Part shown: one piece after another, positions 8,391-17,658 of the stretch
Position numbering within the stretch: position 1 is the first letter of the stretch
Layout of the letters: the number at the start of each line of letters is the position of its first letter
Source: Muriicola soli
GTDB taxonomy: Bacteria; Bacteroidota; Bacteroidia; Flavobacteriales; Flavobacteriaceae
Assembly (NCBI RefSeq): GCF_004139715.1
Contig: NZ_CP035544.1
Span: 1,612,001-1,676,000, forward strand
Direction: 5' to 3'
Length of the DNA: 64,000 nucleotides
Made by a program: the position numbers and the translations under genes
Notes under the pieces: model-generated
Told to the model about the DNA's origin: nothing
Databases searched by the model: none
The model's input: only the letters and a program-made list of their open reading frames with translations

Positions 8391-9578
8391 ATGAAAAAAG
8401 CATTACTTTATAGCACGGCAATATTGTTTTTATTAGCCTGTGGAGGTGTTAAAAAGACACAGGAAGCGATTAACACAGGAAACTACCAACAAGCCATGAA
8501 CAGGGCTATGAGAAGCCTGGCTGACAACAAGGGTAAAAAGGGGAATCAACCCTATATTCTTATCCTTGAAGAAGCATTCGCTAAGAATATGGAGCGAGAA
8601 CTCCAGAACATTGCCTTCCTTGAAAAGGATGGTAATCCGGCTAACCTGGAGGCCATTTACAAAGGATATTCCCGCTTGAGGGAAATTCAAAATCGAATCA
8701 CCCCCCTACTCCCCTTATATATTCGCGATGAGAATAGGAATGCACGATTCGATTTTAAAAACTTTGATGAAGATATTATTGATTCCAAAGACAGGCTTTC
8801 AGAATATTTATACGATAACGCCCTTTCTCTTTTTGAATCTGCTTCAAATAAAATGGATTACAGAAAGGCCTATGAAGATTTCAGATATCTGGACGAGATT
8901 AATCCCGGCTTTGCAGATACCAAGGATCAGATGGAGCTGGCCTATCAAAGGGGTCTGGATTACGTTAAGGTGAAAATGATCAATGACACCCAGATGGTGA
9001 TTCCCACACGTTTGGAAGAAGAGTTGTTGAATTTTAATACCTATGGTCTGGATGATCTATGGACACAGTACCATAACAATCCTCTGGAAAATATCAAGTA
9101 CGATTACGAGATGCAGGTAGCATTCAGGGAAATCAACATTTCTCCGGAACAGGTAAATGAAAAACAACTCGTAAAGGAAAAGCAGGTTGTGGATGGGTAC
9201 AGATACCTGGAAGATGAGAATGGTAACCTGGTTAAGGATAGTCTTGGCAATGAGATTAAGGTAGACAATTATAAAACTGTCACTTGTAATTACTATCAGT
9301 TTACCCAGCAAAAGCTGGCTCAGGTAACCGGTTTGGTAAGTTTTGTCGACTTACAGTCTCAGCAGCAGTTAAATTCTTATCCGCTCTCCAGCGAATTCCT
9401 CTTCCAGCATGTATATGCCAACTATAGTGGGGATAGAAGAGCTCTTGATAATGATTTAGTCGCTCTGCTAAATTTGGGCGCCGTTCCGTTCCCAAGTAAT
9501 GAACAGATGGTATACGATGCGGGTGAAGACCTGAAAGCAAGACTGAAAGAGATAGTCGGCAGACATCGATTTAATTAA
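8391..9578 (+). CDS. Lipoprotein with TPR-like helical repeats, function unknown
   Basis: A 395-residue protein beginning with a lipoprotein signal (MKKALLYSTAILFLLAC, Cys17). It continues with helical repeats that resemble TPRs (INTGNYQQAMNRAM, KMDYRKAYEDFRYL). The C-terminal half is mixed and ends in a hydrophilic helix. It should be anchored to a membrane facing the periplasm or outside. A terminator follows directly, and it has no co-directional neighbour. I can give no reaction or partner. Confidence 0.8.
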   Translation: MKKALLYSTAILFLLACGGVKKTQEAINTGNYQQAMNRAMRSLADNKGKKGNQPYILILEEAFAKNMERELQNIAFLEKDGNPANLEAIYKGYSRLREIQNRITPLLPLYIRDENRNARFDFKNFDEDIIDSKDRLSEYLYDNALSLFESASNKMDYRKAYEDFRYLDEINPGFADTKDQMELAYQRGLDYVKVKMINDTQMVIPTRLEEELLNFNTYGLDDLWTQYHNNPLENIKYDYEMQVAFREINISPEQVNEKQLVKEKQVVDGYRYLEDENGNLVKDSLGNEIKVDNYKTVTCNYYQFTQQKLAQVTGLVSFVDLQSQQQLNSYPLSSEFLFQHVYANYSGDRRALDNDLVALLNLGAVPFPSNEQMVYDAGEDLKARLKEIVGRHRFN

Positions 9579-9585
9579 AGAAAGG

Positions 9586-9612
9586 ACCCGGGGTTTTACT
9601 CCGGGTTTTTTT
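9586..9612 (+). terminator. Intrinsic terminator between the lipoprotein gene and ytxJ
   Basis: Stem ACCCGG (9586-9591) with CCGGGT (9601-9606), a 9-base loop and a T run to 9612. It serves the plus-strand lipoprotein gene and reaches the stop codon of the convergent ytxJ gene. Confidence 0.8.
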
Positions 9613-10003
9613 AAAGATAGTCCTCCAAAGAAACATCGTTTATACTTCCGTGGGAAGCGTGTTTAACTACGTTTCCATTCTTAATAACCAGCAACTGGGG
9701 TGATTCATGCCTGACTTCAAATTCCCGAGCTATTGCATGCGAAAGTTCACGATTGTACTGCACGTGTAAGAGATGGAGTTCTGCCTGCCCGGGTCTCAAA
9801 GGATAATTAGCCTCAAAGGATCGCTTCACCATCCCACTGATCCCACAACTCGTAGAATTTTTGAAAATAATTTGTGTGCGTTCGCCGGAACGGTGAATAA
9901 TCTCTTCCAACTGAGATTCCGTTTCAAGGGGATTCCATTTCGCTTTATCTAATTGCTCGGACTCTTTTTCATCCGTTCCTTTCCACCAATTAAATACGCC
10001 CAT
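9611..10003 (-). CDS. ytxJ: Bacillithiol-linked redox protein, YtxJ family
   Basis: A 130-residue thioredoxin-fold protein without signal peptide. The single active-site-like cysteine lies in KNSTSCGISG, corresponding to the monothiol site of the YtxJ (DUF2847) family. The family is linked by phylogenetic distribution to bacillithiol, and a role in removing bacillithiol from protein thiols has been proposed. The late cis-Pro region (ESPQLLVIKNG) fits a thioredoxin fold. It is convergent with the lipoprotein gene and divergent from clpB. Confidence 0.88.
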   Translation of the reverse strand: MGVFNWWKGTDEKESEQLDKAKWNPLETESQLEEIIHRSGERTQIIFKNSTSCGISGMVKRSFEANYPLRPGQAELHLLHVQYNRELSHAIAREFEVRHESPQLLVIKNGNVVKHASHGSINDVSLEDYL

Positions 10004-10073
10004 AGCTGACTTTAATTTTATTCCCCAGGAATCATTCTAACTGACTTATTGTCCTGTATATCTGGGGGTTATA

Positions 10074-10137
10074 AGACATTTTGTCTGGTCGATAACAATG
10101 GTAAGATTGTTGACCTATTCATGTCAAAAATAGACAT
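10074..10137. promoter_or_regulatory. Three successive inverted repeats upstream of clpB
   Basis: Three short perfect inverted repeats lie in the 158-base region between ytxJ and clpB: AGACA-N3-TGTCT (10074-10086), AACAAT-N6-ATTGTT (10094-10111) and ATGTC-N7-GACAT (10121-10137). They end 25 bases before the clpB start. No CIRCE element is present. They may be operators or upstream structure for a stress-induced promoter. This is inference from position. Confidence 0.35.
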
Positions 10138-10161
10138 TAGAATATAAAACACATAACGAGC

Positions 10162-12761
10162 ATGAATATTAACAATTTTACCATAAAATCACAGGAAGTT
10201 ATCCAATTGGCCCAGCAATTGGCCCAGGAGATGCAACATCCTCAGATCGAGAACGAGCACCTGTTTAAAGCGCTAACAGAAACAGATGAAAACGTTCTGC
10301 CTTTTATTTTAAAGAAACTGAACGTTAATCTGTCCCTGGTGGAACAAGTGGTCAATAAAGAACTGGAGAGTATTCCCAAGGTGTCCGGAGGCGAGCTACA
10401 ATTTTCCAGGGAAGCAGGAAAAACACTGACCGAGGCCAATATTGTCGCTAAAAACATGAAGGACGATTTTGTTTCTCTGGAACACATTCTCCTGGCCATA
10501 TTTAAGTCGAAAAGCAAAATTTCCAGAATCCTAAAGGATCAGGGGGTTGCTGAAAAGGATCTGATCGCTGCGATCAGAGAACTGCGCAAAGGAGCAAAGG
10601 TCACTTCCCAAAGTGCCGAAGACACCTACAATGCTCTCAATAAATACTCAAGAAATCTCAACGAGTTGGCCGATAGTGGCAAACTCGATCCCGTTATAGG
10701 AAGGGATGAAGAAATCAGACGCGTCCTTCAGATCCTCTCGAGACGTACCAAAAATAATCCCATGCTGGTAGGAGAACCGGGTACTGGGAAAACCGCTATT
10801 GCAGAAGGTCTTGCCCACAGGATAATTCAGGGAGATGTACCTGAAAATCTAAAGGACAAAATTATCTTCTCCCTCGATATGGGTGCGCTTATCGCAGGAG
10901 CAAAATACAAAGGAGAATTTGAAGAACGTCTTAAGTCGGTTATCAAAGAAGTTACTCAGAGCGATGGCGATATTGTCTTGTTTATCGATGAGATCCACAC
11001 CCTGGTTGGTGCCGGAGGTGGGCAGGGAGCTATGGATGCGGCCAACATACTGAAACCTGCCCTCGCAAGAGGGGAATTGCGGGCGATTGGAGCAACCACA
11101 CTGGATGAATATCAAAAATATTTTGAAAAAGACAAAGCCCTGGAACGCAGGTTCCAGAAGGTAGTGGTCAATGAGCCTGACACTGAAAGTGCGATCTCAA
11201 TTCTGAGAGGAATCAAAGAGAAATACGAAGCACATCACAAGGTGAGAATTAAGGATGAAGCCGTAATAGCAGCAGTAGAGTTGTCTCAGCGGTATATCAC
11301 GGATCGTTTTCTTCCAGATAAAGCAATAGACCTGATGGACGAGGCCGCTTCTAAACTAAGGATGGAGATCAATAGTAAACCAGAAGATCTCGATGTTCTA
11401 GACAGGAAGATAATGCAATTGGAGATCGAAATAGAAGCAATTAAGCGGGAAGAAGATCATGCCAAGTTAAAAGCATTGAATGTAGATATTGCCAACCTTA
11501 AGGAGGAAAGAAATGAGATTTTTGCCAAATGGGAGAGTGAAAAATCAGTGATCGATGCTGTACAGAAAACCAAGGTAGATATTGAAGAATTCAAATTGGA
11601 GGCCGAAAGAGCTGAAAGAAACGGAGATTACGGCCTCGTTGCAGAATTGCGTTACGGCAAAATCAAAGAAGCCCAGCAAAAACTGGAGAAATTACAGCAA
11701 GATCTCGCTGAGGCTCAGGAGGGTGGCACTTTAATCAAAGAAGAAGTGACCAATGAAGATATTGCCGAGGTAGTGGCTAAATGGACGGGAATCCCTGTTA
11801 CCAAAATGCTGCAAAGCGAACGCGAAAAACTCCTTAAACTTGAAAAAGTACTTCACAAGCGGGTTGTTGGGCAGGAAGAGGCCATTGAAGCCGTGTCAGA
11901 CGCCATCAGGCGGAGCAGGGCTGGCTTACAGGATGCTAAGAAACCCATTGGATCCTTTTTATTTTTAGGGACAACAGGAGTGGGCAAGACCGAATTGGCC
12001 AAGACCCTGGCAGACTATCTGTTCGATGACGAAAATGCCATGACCCGAATCGACATGAGTGAATACCAGGAGAGACATTCGGTGAGCAGATTAGTGGGTG
12101 CCCCCCCGGGTATGTGGGTTACGATGAGGGAGGCCAGCTCACGGAAGCAGTGAGAAGACGACCTTATTCTGTCGTATTACTTGATGAAATTGAAAAGGCA
12201 CACCCGGATACGTTTAATATCCTTCTGCAGGTATTGGATGAAGGCAGGCTTACTGATAATAAAGGGCGAGTAGCCGATTTTAAAAACACCATCATTATTA
12301 TGACCAGTAACATGGGCAGCCACATCATACAGGATACCTTTGAAAATTTAAAGGACCTGCCCAGTGCAACGGAAGCGGCGAAAATTGAAGTGATGGCACT
12401 TTTAAAACAGAATATCAGACCCGAATTCCTGAATAGGATCGATGATATAATTATGTTTACTCCTCTGAGTAAAAAGAATATTGTGGATATCGTGCGCCTT
12501 CAGATAGAACAGCTAAAAAAGATGGTTGGGAAACAGCATATCACCCTCGATGCAACAGAAGAAGCCATAGCTTATCTAGCGGAAAAAGGATATAACCCGC
12601 AATACGGGGCGAGGCCAATTAAAAGAACTATTCAGAAGGAAGTGCTGAATAACTTATCCAAAGAATTGTTAAGTGGAAACATCACAGCAGAAAGCATTAT
12701 CCTTATCGATTCCTTTGATAATGGACTGGTATTTAGAAACCAATCCGAATTGGTAGAATAA
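10162..12761 (+). CDS. clpB: ATP-dependent disaggregase ClpB, interrupted by a one-base deletion in a C run
   Basis: ClpB works with DnaK to resolve aggregated proteins. The frame from 10162 encodes the N domain, first AAA module ([13 protein letters not shown]; Walker B LFIDEIH), the coiled-coil middle domain (about 400-540) and the start of the second AAA module ([13 protein letters not shown]). At 12101-12110 (seven C then three G) the frame breaks and stops at 12153. The -1 frame continues exactly with the family sequence, PPG then YVGYDEGG, through [13 protein letters not shown] to the stop at 12761. One missing base in the run restores about 866 residues, the usual length. I think a sequencing error is more likely than a dead gene, since the rest is perfectly conserved and two neighbouring genes show the same defect. 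Confidence 0.93.
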
Positions 12762-12784
12762 CATTTTAAATAAAATTTTAATAG

Positions 12785-12818
12785 CAGCCGGGAACTCTTT
12801 TCACCGGCTGTTTTTTTT
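12785..12818 (+). terminator. Intrinsic terminator after clpB
   Basis: Stem CAGCCGG (12785-12791) with CCGGCTG (12804-12810), a 12-base loop and eight T. Confidence 0.85.
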
Positions 12819-12877
12819 CATCAGAATATACCCTTCACAGGGCTTAGTTTTTTATATTCGTAAAAAATTGACCCTTA

Positions 12878-13473
12878 ATGACCTCCAAAGCCGAACGTAC
12901 CACTGCCTTTATCATTGAAAAAGTGGCCCCAGTTTTTAATAGGCAAGGGTATATTGGTACCAGCATGAGCGATCTCACTGAGGTCACAGGCCTTACGAAA
13001 GGTGCCTTATACGGGAATTTTGAAAATAAAGAATCTCTGGCTCTGGCTGCTTTCGAGCATTTGAGCACCGCACTTCTCGCGGCTATAGACAAACGTATAG
13101 AGGGAGGAGGCCATACGCTGGACATTCTGCTTAGGATTACAGATTTTTACAGGCATTACGATGAGTTCACTGCCCCTATGGGAGGATGTCCGGTACTAAA
13201 TGTAGGTGTTGATGCCCATTATAACAATCGCCACTTACTAGGAGCAGCAAGGGAAACTTTACGGACCATTGAAGGTAAAATTGCATTAGTTCTTGAAAAC
13301 GGAGTAAATAACAGTGAGATTAAATTACCTGTACCGCCTCTGCAATTCGCAAAACAAATGTTCACTATGATTCAGGGGCCATCGCGATGGCGACCATCTC
13401 TGGTGATCGAAAATACCTGGTCAACACCATTGCCTACCTGGAAGTCTTAGTAAAACGAGAAATGAATATCTGA
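12878..13473 (+). CDS. TetR-family transcriptional regulator, C-terminus shifted by a one-base deletion in a G run
   Basis: The N-terminal helix-turn-helix is typical: about 45 residues ending MSDLTEVTGLTKGALYGNFENKE. The C-terminal ligand domain contains PMGGCPVLN, a motif seen in TetR_C subfamilies of this size. As written, the frame stops at 13450 with an untypical tail (RWRPSLVIENTW). Adding one G to the run at 13375-13378 gives QGAIAMATISGDR, a normal amphipathic helix, and ends at TGA 13471-13473 with KREMNI. I therefore give the repaired extent. The ligand and targets are unknown. It probably represses a gene elsewhere, since no pump or enzyme gene is adjacent. Confidence 0.82.
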
Positions 13474-13475
13474 TC

Positions 13476-14974
13476 TTATTCTACTCTTACCCTGAAAATC
13501 CAGATCGCATCACTATATTTCCCATTAAATCTGCTGTCTCTGGCTTTCCTGGCTTCACCCATAGTATCATATCGCCTGAGGTAGACATAATTAAGCTTCC
13601 TTTGAGTCCGGTAAAAAGACTTAGGTTCCAGGCCTCTTTTTCTCAACGTCTCCATAAAACTGTTGTAGTACCGCTGAGTTCCAAAAACATTGACAATTAA
13701 ATAAAAGCCAGGACGGATATCCTCAGTTAAAACCGCTTCTTCAAACCGTTCTCCTTGTTGTGGTTCAACAACTTGCTCTTTTTTAGCCTCTTCATCATTC
13801 CTCATCGCCACTGCAGCAACAGAATCCTTCTTTCTTTCGAGTTCAGCTGCCGCCCTTTGACTTTCTTCTTCCTCTGCCCTACGTTTAGCCAGGGCAACTG
13901 AGTCGCGTTTTTGAACGGCAATTATTGAATCCTGCTTCTCTTTCTCGGCGAGCAAAGCCAGGGCCTTGCGTTCCTTTCTACTGAGTTTCTTTTCTTTAGA
14001 AACTTCCTCAACTTCTTCCTGTATTTCCTCATCTTCTATTTCGAAGCCCACTATTTTTCTTCTGGGATCAGGTTTTGCGAATTGATAAGAGGTCACGATT
14101 TCAAATGTGGGGTCCTTGCCATTCAGCTCCGTACTATTCCCAATTTCAACCAGAGCCCCCACAGAAAAACTCTTAAAAAAGTTCCGCCAATTCCTCCTGA
14201 GAAGCCATAAAAGTTATGATACCCTCCTTGTAACCAAATCTTGTCACTTGCAAAAAGGGTGTTTATTCCGTATTGCGCATCCATTTCGGGGATTGATTTG
14301 ATATACAATAATGGTCGTAAATATGCATTTTCGAGAATTCCGGTACCTTTAACAGGCAAGGAATAGCTTGCTGAGCCCAGGAATATTTTTTCCGCATCTC
14401 CATTATTGTTATCACTAGGACTAACATTGTATATCACAGCATTTTCCGCCGTAAAGCCAAGACTGAGATTTTTGTAGGCCAATCGAATTCCCGGTGCCGC
14501 CTGCAGGATAAATTCAGGACCATCATATAAGAAGGGTAGATTGATATTCGGACTCTGCTGAAAGCGATCGTCGGCTAATTCTTCGCGGTAACCAAAGAGA
14601 TTAATCCCCAAAGCAAGGAAAACATCAGGTGCAATTTCAAAGTCGTATGCGTAATTGAGCACGCCCCCGGTCTGAAGGAAAACGCCGGTATTTTGTTGTA
14701 AAAAGCCTATTCCAACTGAGGATCTTGGATTCAACTTATGCGTATAATTGGCAAACAAGGTGGTTGGGTCGGCATCAGGCTGTTGCCATTGCCATCTGCT
14801 CCATACGGACAAGGATTGAGGATTGTTGCGATCAAGGGTAAATACGGGGTTAAAAAGGCTGCTATTGTACTGATTTAAATTGTGTTGTCTGAAATCTGAA
14901 GGCAAGCTAACTTCCTGAGCTTTTCCAATGATAACACAAATAAGAAAGAGGAAAATAAAAAGGGGTTTTGGCAT
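13476..14974 (-). CDS. PorP/SprF-family membrane protein fused to a SPOR domain, frame broken by a one-base deletion
   Basis: The 5' part (14974 down to 14123) has a signal peptide ending GKAQ and an outer-membrane barrel of the PorP/SprF type: QYNSSLFNPVF near the N-terminus, FANYTHKLNPRSSVGIGF, YLRPLLYIKSIPEM and GGYHNFYGFSGGIGG. Such proteins accompany type IX secretion or gliding. The frame breaks in a run of six A (plus strand 14175-14180). Adding one base continues as FFKSFSVGALVEIGNS, the barrel's last strands. It then runs through a charged Lys/Glu/Ala linker into a C-terminal SPOR domain (about the last 75 residues) that would bind denuded peptidoglycan. The joined length is near 499 residues. 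The fusion would tether the barrel to the wall. Two separate genes is the less likely reading. Confidence 0.85.
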
Positions 14975-15011
14975 AGATCGGTTGAATCAAGGGAATTTCA
15001 TACTATTTTTA

Positions 15012-15019
15012 CAAAAGTA
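15012..15019 (-). promoter_or_regulatory. -7 promoter element of the porP-SPOR gene
   Basis: On the minus strand the sequence reads TACTTTTG, an exact TAnnTTTG match, 37 bases before the ATG at 14974. No clear -33 box was found. Confidence 0.45.
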
Positions 15020-15065
15020 AAGTTACATAATAGTAGCTAGCCTAAAAGAAATAAATCAATCACCT

Positions 15066-15611
15066 ATGAAACCAAAACTTTTATCGCTTTGTTTGATATT
15101 CCTTTTATCCCTTTTCAGTTGTAAAGAGGAAACCCAACTCACAAATACTGAAATTGGCCCTGAAGTAACTACCTACTATTTCATCAGACATGCTGAAAAA
15201 GACAGGACTGATCCTGAGAACAGAGATCCGGAACTCAACCAGAAAGGCCTTGGCAGAGCTATGCATTGGGCAGAAATCCTAAATGATGCAAATATCACTG
15301 CTATTTATACCACAGACTATCGTCGTACAACCATGACTGCTGCGCCTGCAGAAGTAAAATACGACCTGATCCGCCAGTACTACGACCCTTCTATGATCGA
15401 TGTTGCGGCCTTTAAAGCTGATAATCTTGGAAAGAATGTTTTAGTTGTAGGACACAGCAATACCACTCCGGATTTTGTAAATAAAATGATAGGGGAAGAA
15501 AAATACCCACCTATGGATGACTCGGATAACGGCAGCCTTTTTATAGTCCAGCAAATAGGAGACATGACCACCGATGTGCGCCTGAACTTTAATTGTAATT
15601 GTCCCGACTAA
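15066..15611 (+). CDS. Exported histidine-phosphatase-family lipoprotein
   Basis: A 181-residue protein with a lipoprotein signal (LSLFSC, Cys19) and a histidine phosphatase fold. The catalytic motif is RHAEK (YYFIRHAEKDR), and the second conserved His is in VVGHSNTTPD. The size and short fold resemble SixA-type or phosphoglycerate-mutase-like phosphatases. The export signal indicates action outside the cytoplasm. The substrate is unknown. Its last 23 bases overlap the 3' end of the convergent DUF6503-type gene. Confidence 0.85.
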   Translation: MKPKLLSLCLIFLLSLFSCKEETQLTNTEIGPEVTTYYFIRHAEKDRTDPENRDPELNQKGLGRAMHWAEILNDANITAIYTTDYRRTTMTAAPAEVKYDLIRQYYDPSMIDVAAFKADNLGKNVLVVGHSNTTPDFVNKMIGEEKYPPMDDSDNGSLFIVQQIGDMTTDVRLNFNCNCPD

Positions 15612-16356
15612 CCTCTACGGCCTCAAGTTTTATGTCTGACAGCAATTCAAGCTGACCCTTCTCAAAAAGGTCATCAATTTCCATAATGTCAGCTGTTCCC
15701 CTTGGTTTGAAGTTGCGGTAATCCACTATGCGAATCCCGTTGACAAAACGTTCATTATATGCCTCTCGGAATCGCATTCCGCCTCCATCCACATGAAATT
15801 CATACGCTAAGTAAGAAGGCTTAAATGTCTCTTTATCAATCCAATAAATATAAATATCTTCAAAATCTTCGCCACCGCCTTGCTGTTCAAATGTAACTTT
15901 GACCTTGTAGTATTCCCTATTTCGGATCAACTTTTTCCCTATCAACTCCTTATTCACTGCAGCATCATTTAAGCCGTATGGCAAATAAGCAAAATAATGT
16001 ACCGAGTTTATTGAATTGCTGTACACATTGGCCATACTATCTGAAACCTGTATAGACTTTCCCTCAAAAACTCTATTGAATTTATCGCCATTTCGCACAT
16101 CGGTAAGTTGCCCTGAATCGGTTTGTTTGATGCGTTTCATGATTTTTTCTCCATTTTCCCTTTCAAGCACATACACCATATCCCGGAATTTGAATCTAAA
16201 CTCACTTTGTTCGTAGAGATCACCACCTGCAACTTCAATTGTTCGGTCTACCAGTTCTTGCGCAGACGGGATGTTTTTAGGATCTCCGCAGCCGGTAAAA
16301 ACGCTAACAACCAAGAATGCGAGTAAAAATGATCTCATAAAGTATTTAGTATCCAT
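15589..16356 (-). CDS. DUF6503-type exported lipoprotein
   Basis: A 255-residue protein with lipoprotein signal (SVFTGC). Translation may start at the ATG six codons inside (16338), which gives a cleaner signal peptide. The body has SAQELVDRTIEVAGGDLY and a beta-rich C-terminal half (YIYWIDKETFKPSYLAYEF), which I recognise as the DUF6503 type of Bacteroidota lipoproteins. Its fold may be LolA-like (beta half-barrel). Function is unknown. It is convergent and overlapping with the phosphatase gene. Confidence 0.75.
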   Translation of the reverse strand: MDTKYFMRSFLLAFLVVSVFTGCGDPKNIPSAQELVDRTIEVAGGDLYEQSEFRFKFRDMVYVLERENGEKIMKRIKQTDSGQLTDVRNGDKFNRVFEGKSIQVSDSMANVYSNSINSVHYFAYLPYGLNDAAVNKELIGKKLIRNREYYKVKVTFEQQGGGEDFEDIYIYWIDKETFKPSYLAYEFHVDGGGMRFREAYNERFVNGIRIVDYRNFKPRGTADIMEIDDLFEKGQLELLSDIKLEAVEVSRDNYN

Positions 16357-16414
16357 AGTACAAAGAAACAGGGATTATTCCATAAAATGAACCCGGCACT
16401 GCAGGAATTGTTCT

Positions 16415-16422
16415 TATTTTTG
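16415..16422 (+). promoter_or_regulatory. -7 promoter element of smpB
   Basis: TATTTTTG matches TAnnTTTG exactly and ends 7 bases before the smpB ATG at 16430, so the transcript would have almost no leader. Confidence 0.55.
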
Positions 16423-16429
16423 TGCTGCC

Positions 16430-16891
16430 ATGCAGAAGAAGATCCATATAAAGAACAAAAAAGCGAGTTTCCAGTATGAGCTGCTGGAGACCTACGTTGC
16501 AGGAATTGTACTTGCCGGAACGGAAATTAAGTCGATTCGGTTAGGCAAAGCATCTATCACTGAGAGCTTTTGCGAATTCAATGAAAATGGAGAATTATTT
16601 GTGATAAATATGCAAATAGATGAATATTCTCATGCCACGCACTTTAATCACCAACCCAAAGCCTCGCGCAAACTTCTGCTCAATAAGAAGGAACTGCAAA
16701 AATTACACAAAGAAGTGAGTACTAGCGGACTCACAATAGTTCCCCTTTCCGTATTTGTCAATGATCGGGGTTTGGCAAAAATGAAGATCGCCCTCGCGAA
16801 AGGAAAAAAACTGTACGACAAACGTGAGTCAATTAAGGAAAGGGAGTCTAAAGTCCGTTTAGACAGAATCAAAAAGAGTTTTAACAATTAG
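16430..16891 (+). CDS. smpB: SsrA-binding protein SmpB
   Basis: SmpB binds tmRNA and delivers it to stalled ribosomes for trans-translation. The 153-residue protein has the family beta-barrel with ETYVAGIVLAGTEIKSIRLGK, then KLLLNKKELQKL and the conserved MKIALAKGKKLYDKRE, and a basic C-terminal tail (RLDRIKKSFNN). Length is normal. The tmRNA gene itself is not in the window. It is convergent with pcm, 13 bases apart. Confidence 0.96.
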   Translation: MQKKIHIKNKKASFQYELLETYVAGIVLAGTEIKSIRLGKASITESFCEFNENGELFVINMQIDEYSHATHFNHQPKASRKLLLNKKELQKLHKEVSTSGLTIVPLSVFVNDRGLAKMKIALAKGKKLYDKRESIKERESKVRLDRIKKSFNN

Positions 16892-16904
16892 GTGATCTAC
16901 CTTA

Positions 16905-17546
16905 CTAGTTTTTATCTTCCAGCAGGGGTACAAATCGAAAGTTTCCGAAAGTTTCCCTTTTAAATTCCGTTTCTGAATTCCTTGTTATCCGCATCATCAC
17001 CTGGTCCTCTTCTCCAACCGGGATTACCATCTTACCTCCAATTTTGAGCTGGGATAATAATTTTTTTGGGACTTCGGGTGCACCGGCGGTAACTATAATT
17101 CTGTCGAATGGGGCGTGCTCAGGAAGTCCTTTGTAGCCGTCGCCAAATACTAATTTCTTGGGACGATATCCCATTTTCTTAAAGAAGATGTTTGTTTTTT
17201 TAAAAAGCTCCAGTTGTCTTTCTACGGTGTAAACTTTGGACTTTAAATGCAAGAGGACGGCAGTTTGATATCCGCTACCCGTTCCTATCTCAAGAACTTT
17301 ATGACCCGGAAGCACGTCTAAAAGTTCGGTTTGAAAAGCCACTGTGTACGGCTGTGAGATGGTCTGTTCTGCAGCAATGGGAAAGGGTTTGTCCTGGTAG
17401 GCATGGTCTTCAAAACTACTGTCCATGAACAAGTGTCTGGGAATGCTTCGTATGGCATCAACCACTTTTTTGTCCTCAATGCCTTTGGCAGCCACGGTAT
17501 CTGCCAATTTATTCCGCATGCCCTGATGTTTAAAGGTATCTTTCAA
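16905..17546 (-). CDS. pcm: Protein-L-isoaspartate O-methyltransferase
   Basis: This cytoplasmic repair enzyme methylates isoaspartyl residues of aged proteins with S-adenosylmethionine. The 213-residue product has IPRHLFM and QTISQPYTVAFQTELL, the SAM-binding VLEIGTGSGYQTAVL and IIVTAGAPEVP. I start it at a TTG (17546) because KDTFKHQGMRNKL resembles the usual N-terminus of flavobacterial homologues. The first ATG is nine codons further in (17519). Confidence 0.92.
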   Translation of the reverse strand: MKDTFKHQGMRNKLADTVAAKGIEDKKVVDAIRSIPRHLFMDSSFEDHAYQDKPFPIAAEQTISQPYTVAFQTELLDVLPGHKVLEIGTGSGYQTAVLLHLKSKVYTVERQLELFKKTNIFFKKMGYRPKKLVFGDGYKGLPEHAPFDRIIVTAGAPEVPKKLLSQLKIGGKMVIPVGEEDQVMMRITRNSETEFKRETFGNFRFVPLLEDKN

Positions 17547-17635
17547 TAAGTCTGTTTTATCAAATGTGCTTCTGCTCCGTGTAAAGTTAGCACATTTCAG
17601 ATTTTTTAGCTGAGATGAATTAAGATTAATCTCCG

Positions 17636-17643
17636 TATTTTTG
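17636..17643 (+). promoter_or_regulatory. -7 promoter element of the 17659-24848 gene cluster
   Basis: TATTTTTG, an exact TAnnTTTG match, 15 bases before the first ATG of a run of eight co-oriented, tightly spaced genes. Confidence 0.5.
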
Positions 17644-17658
17644 ACAAAATTTTAAAGT

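Noticed and set aside
10004-10161. CIRCE heat-shock operator before clpB
   Set aside because: TTAGCACTC-N9-GAGTGCTAA is not present; only unrelated inverted repeats are seen.
12114-12761. Separate short gene starting at a GTG after the clpB break
   Set aside because: Its sequence is the exact continuation of ClpB's second AAA module, so it is part of one gene interrupted by a one-base deletion.
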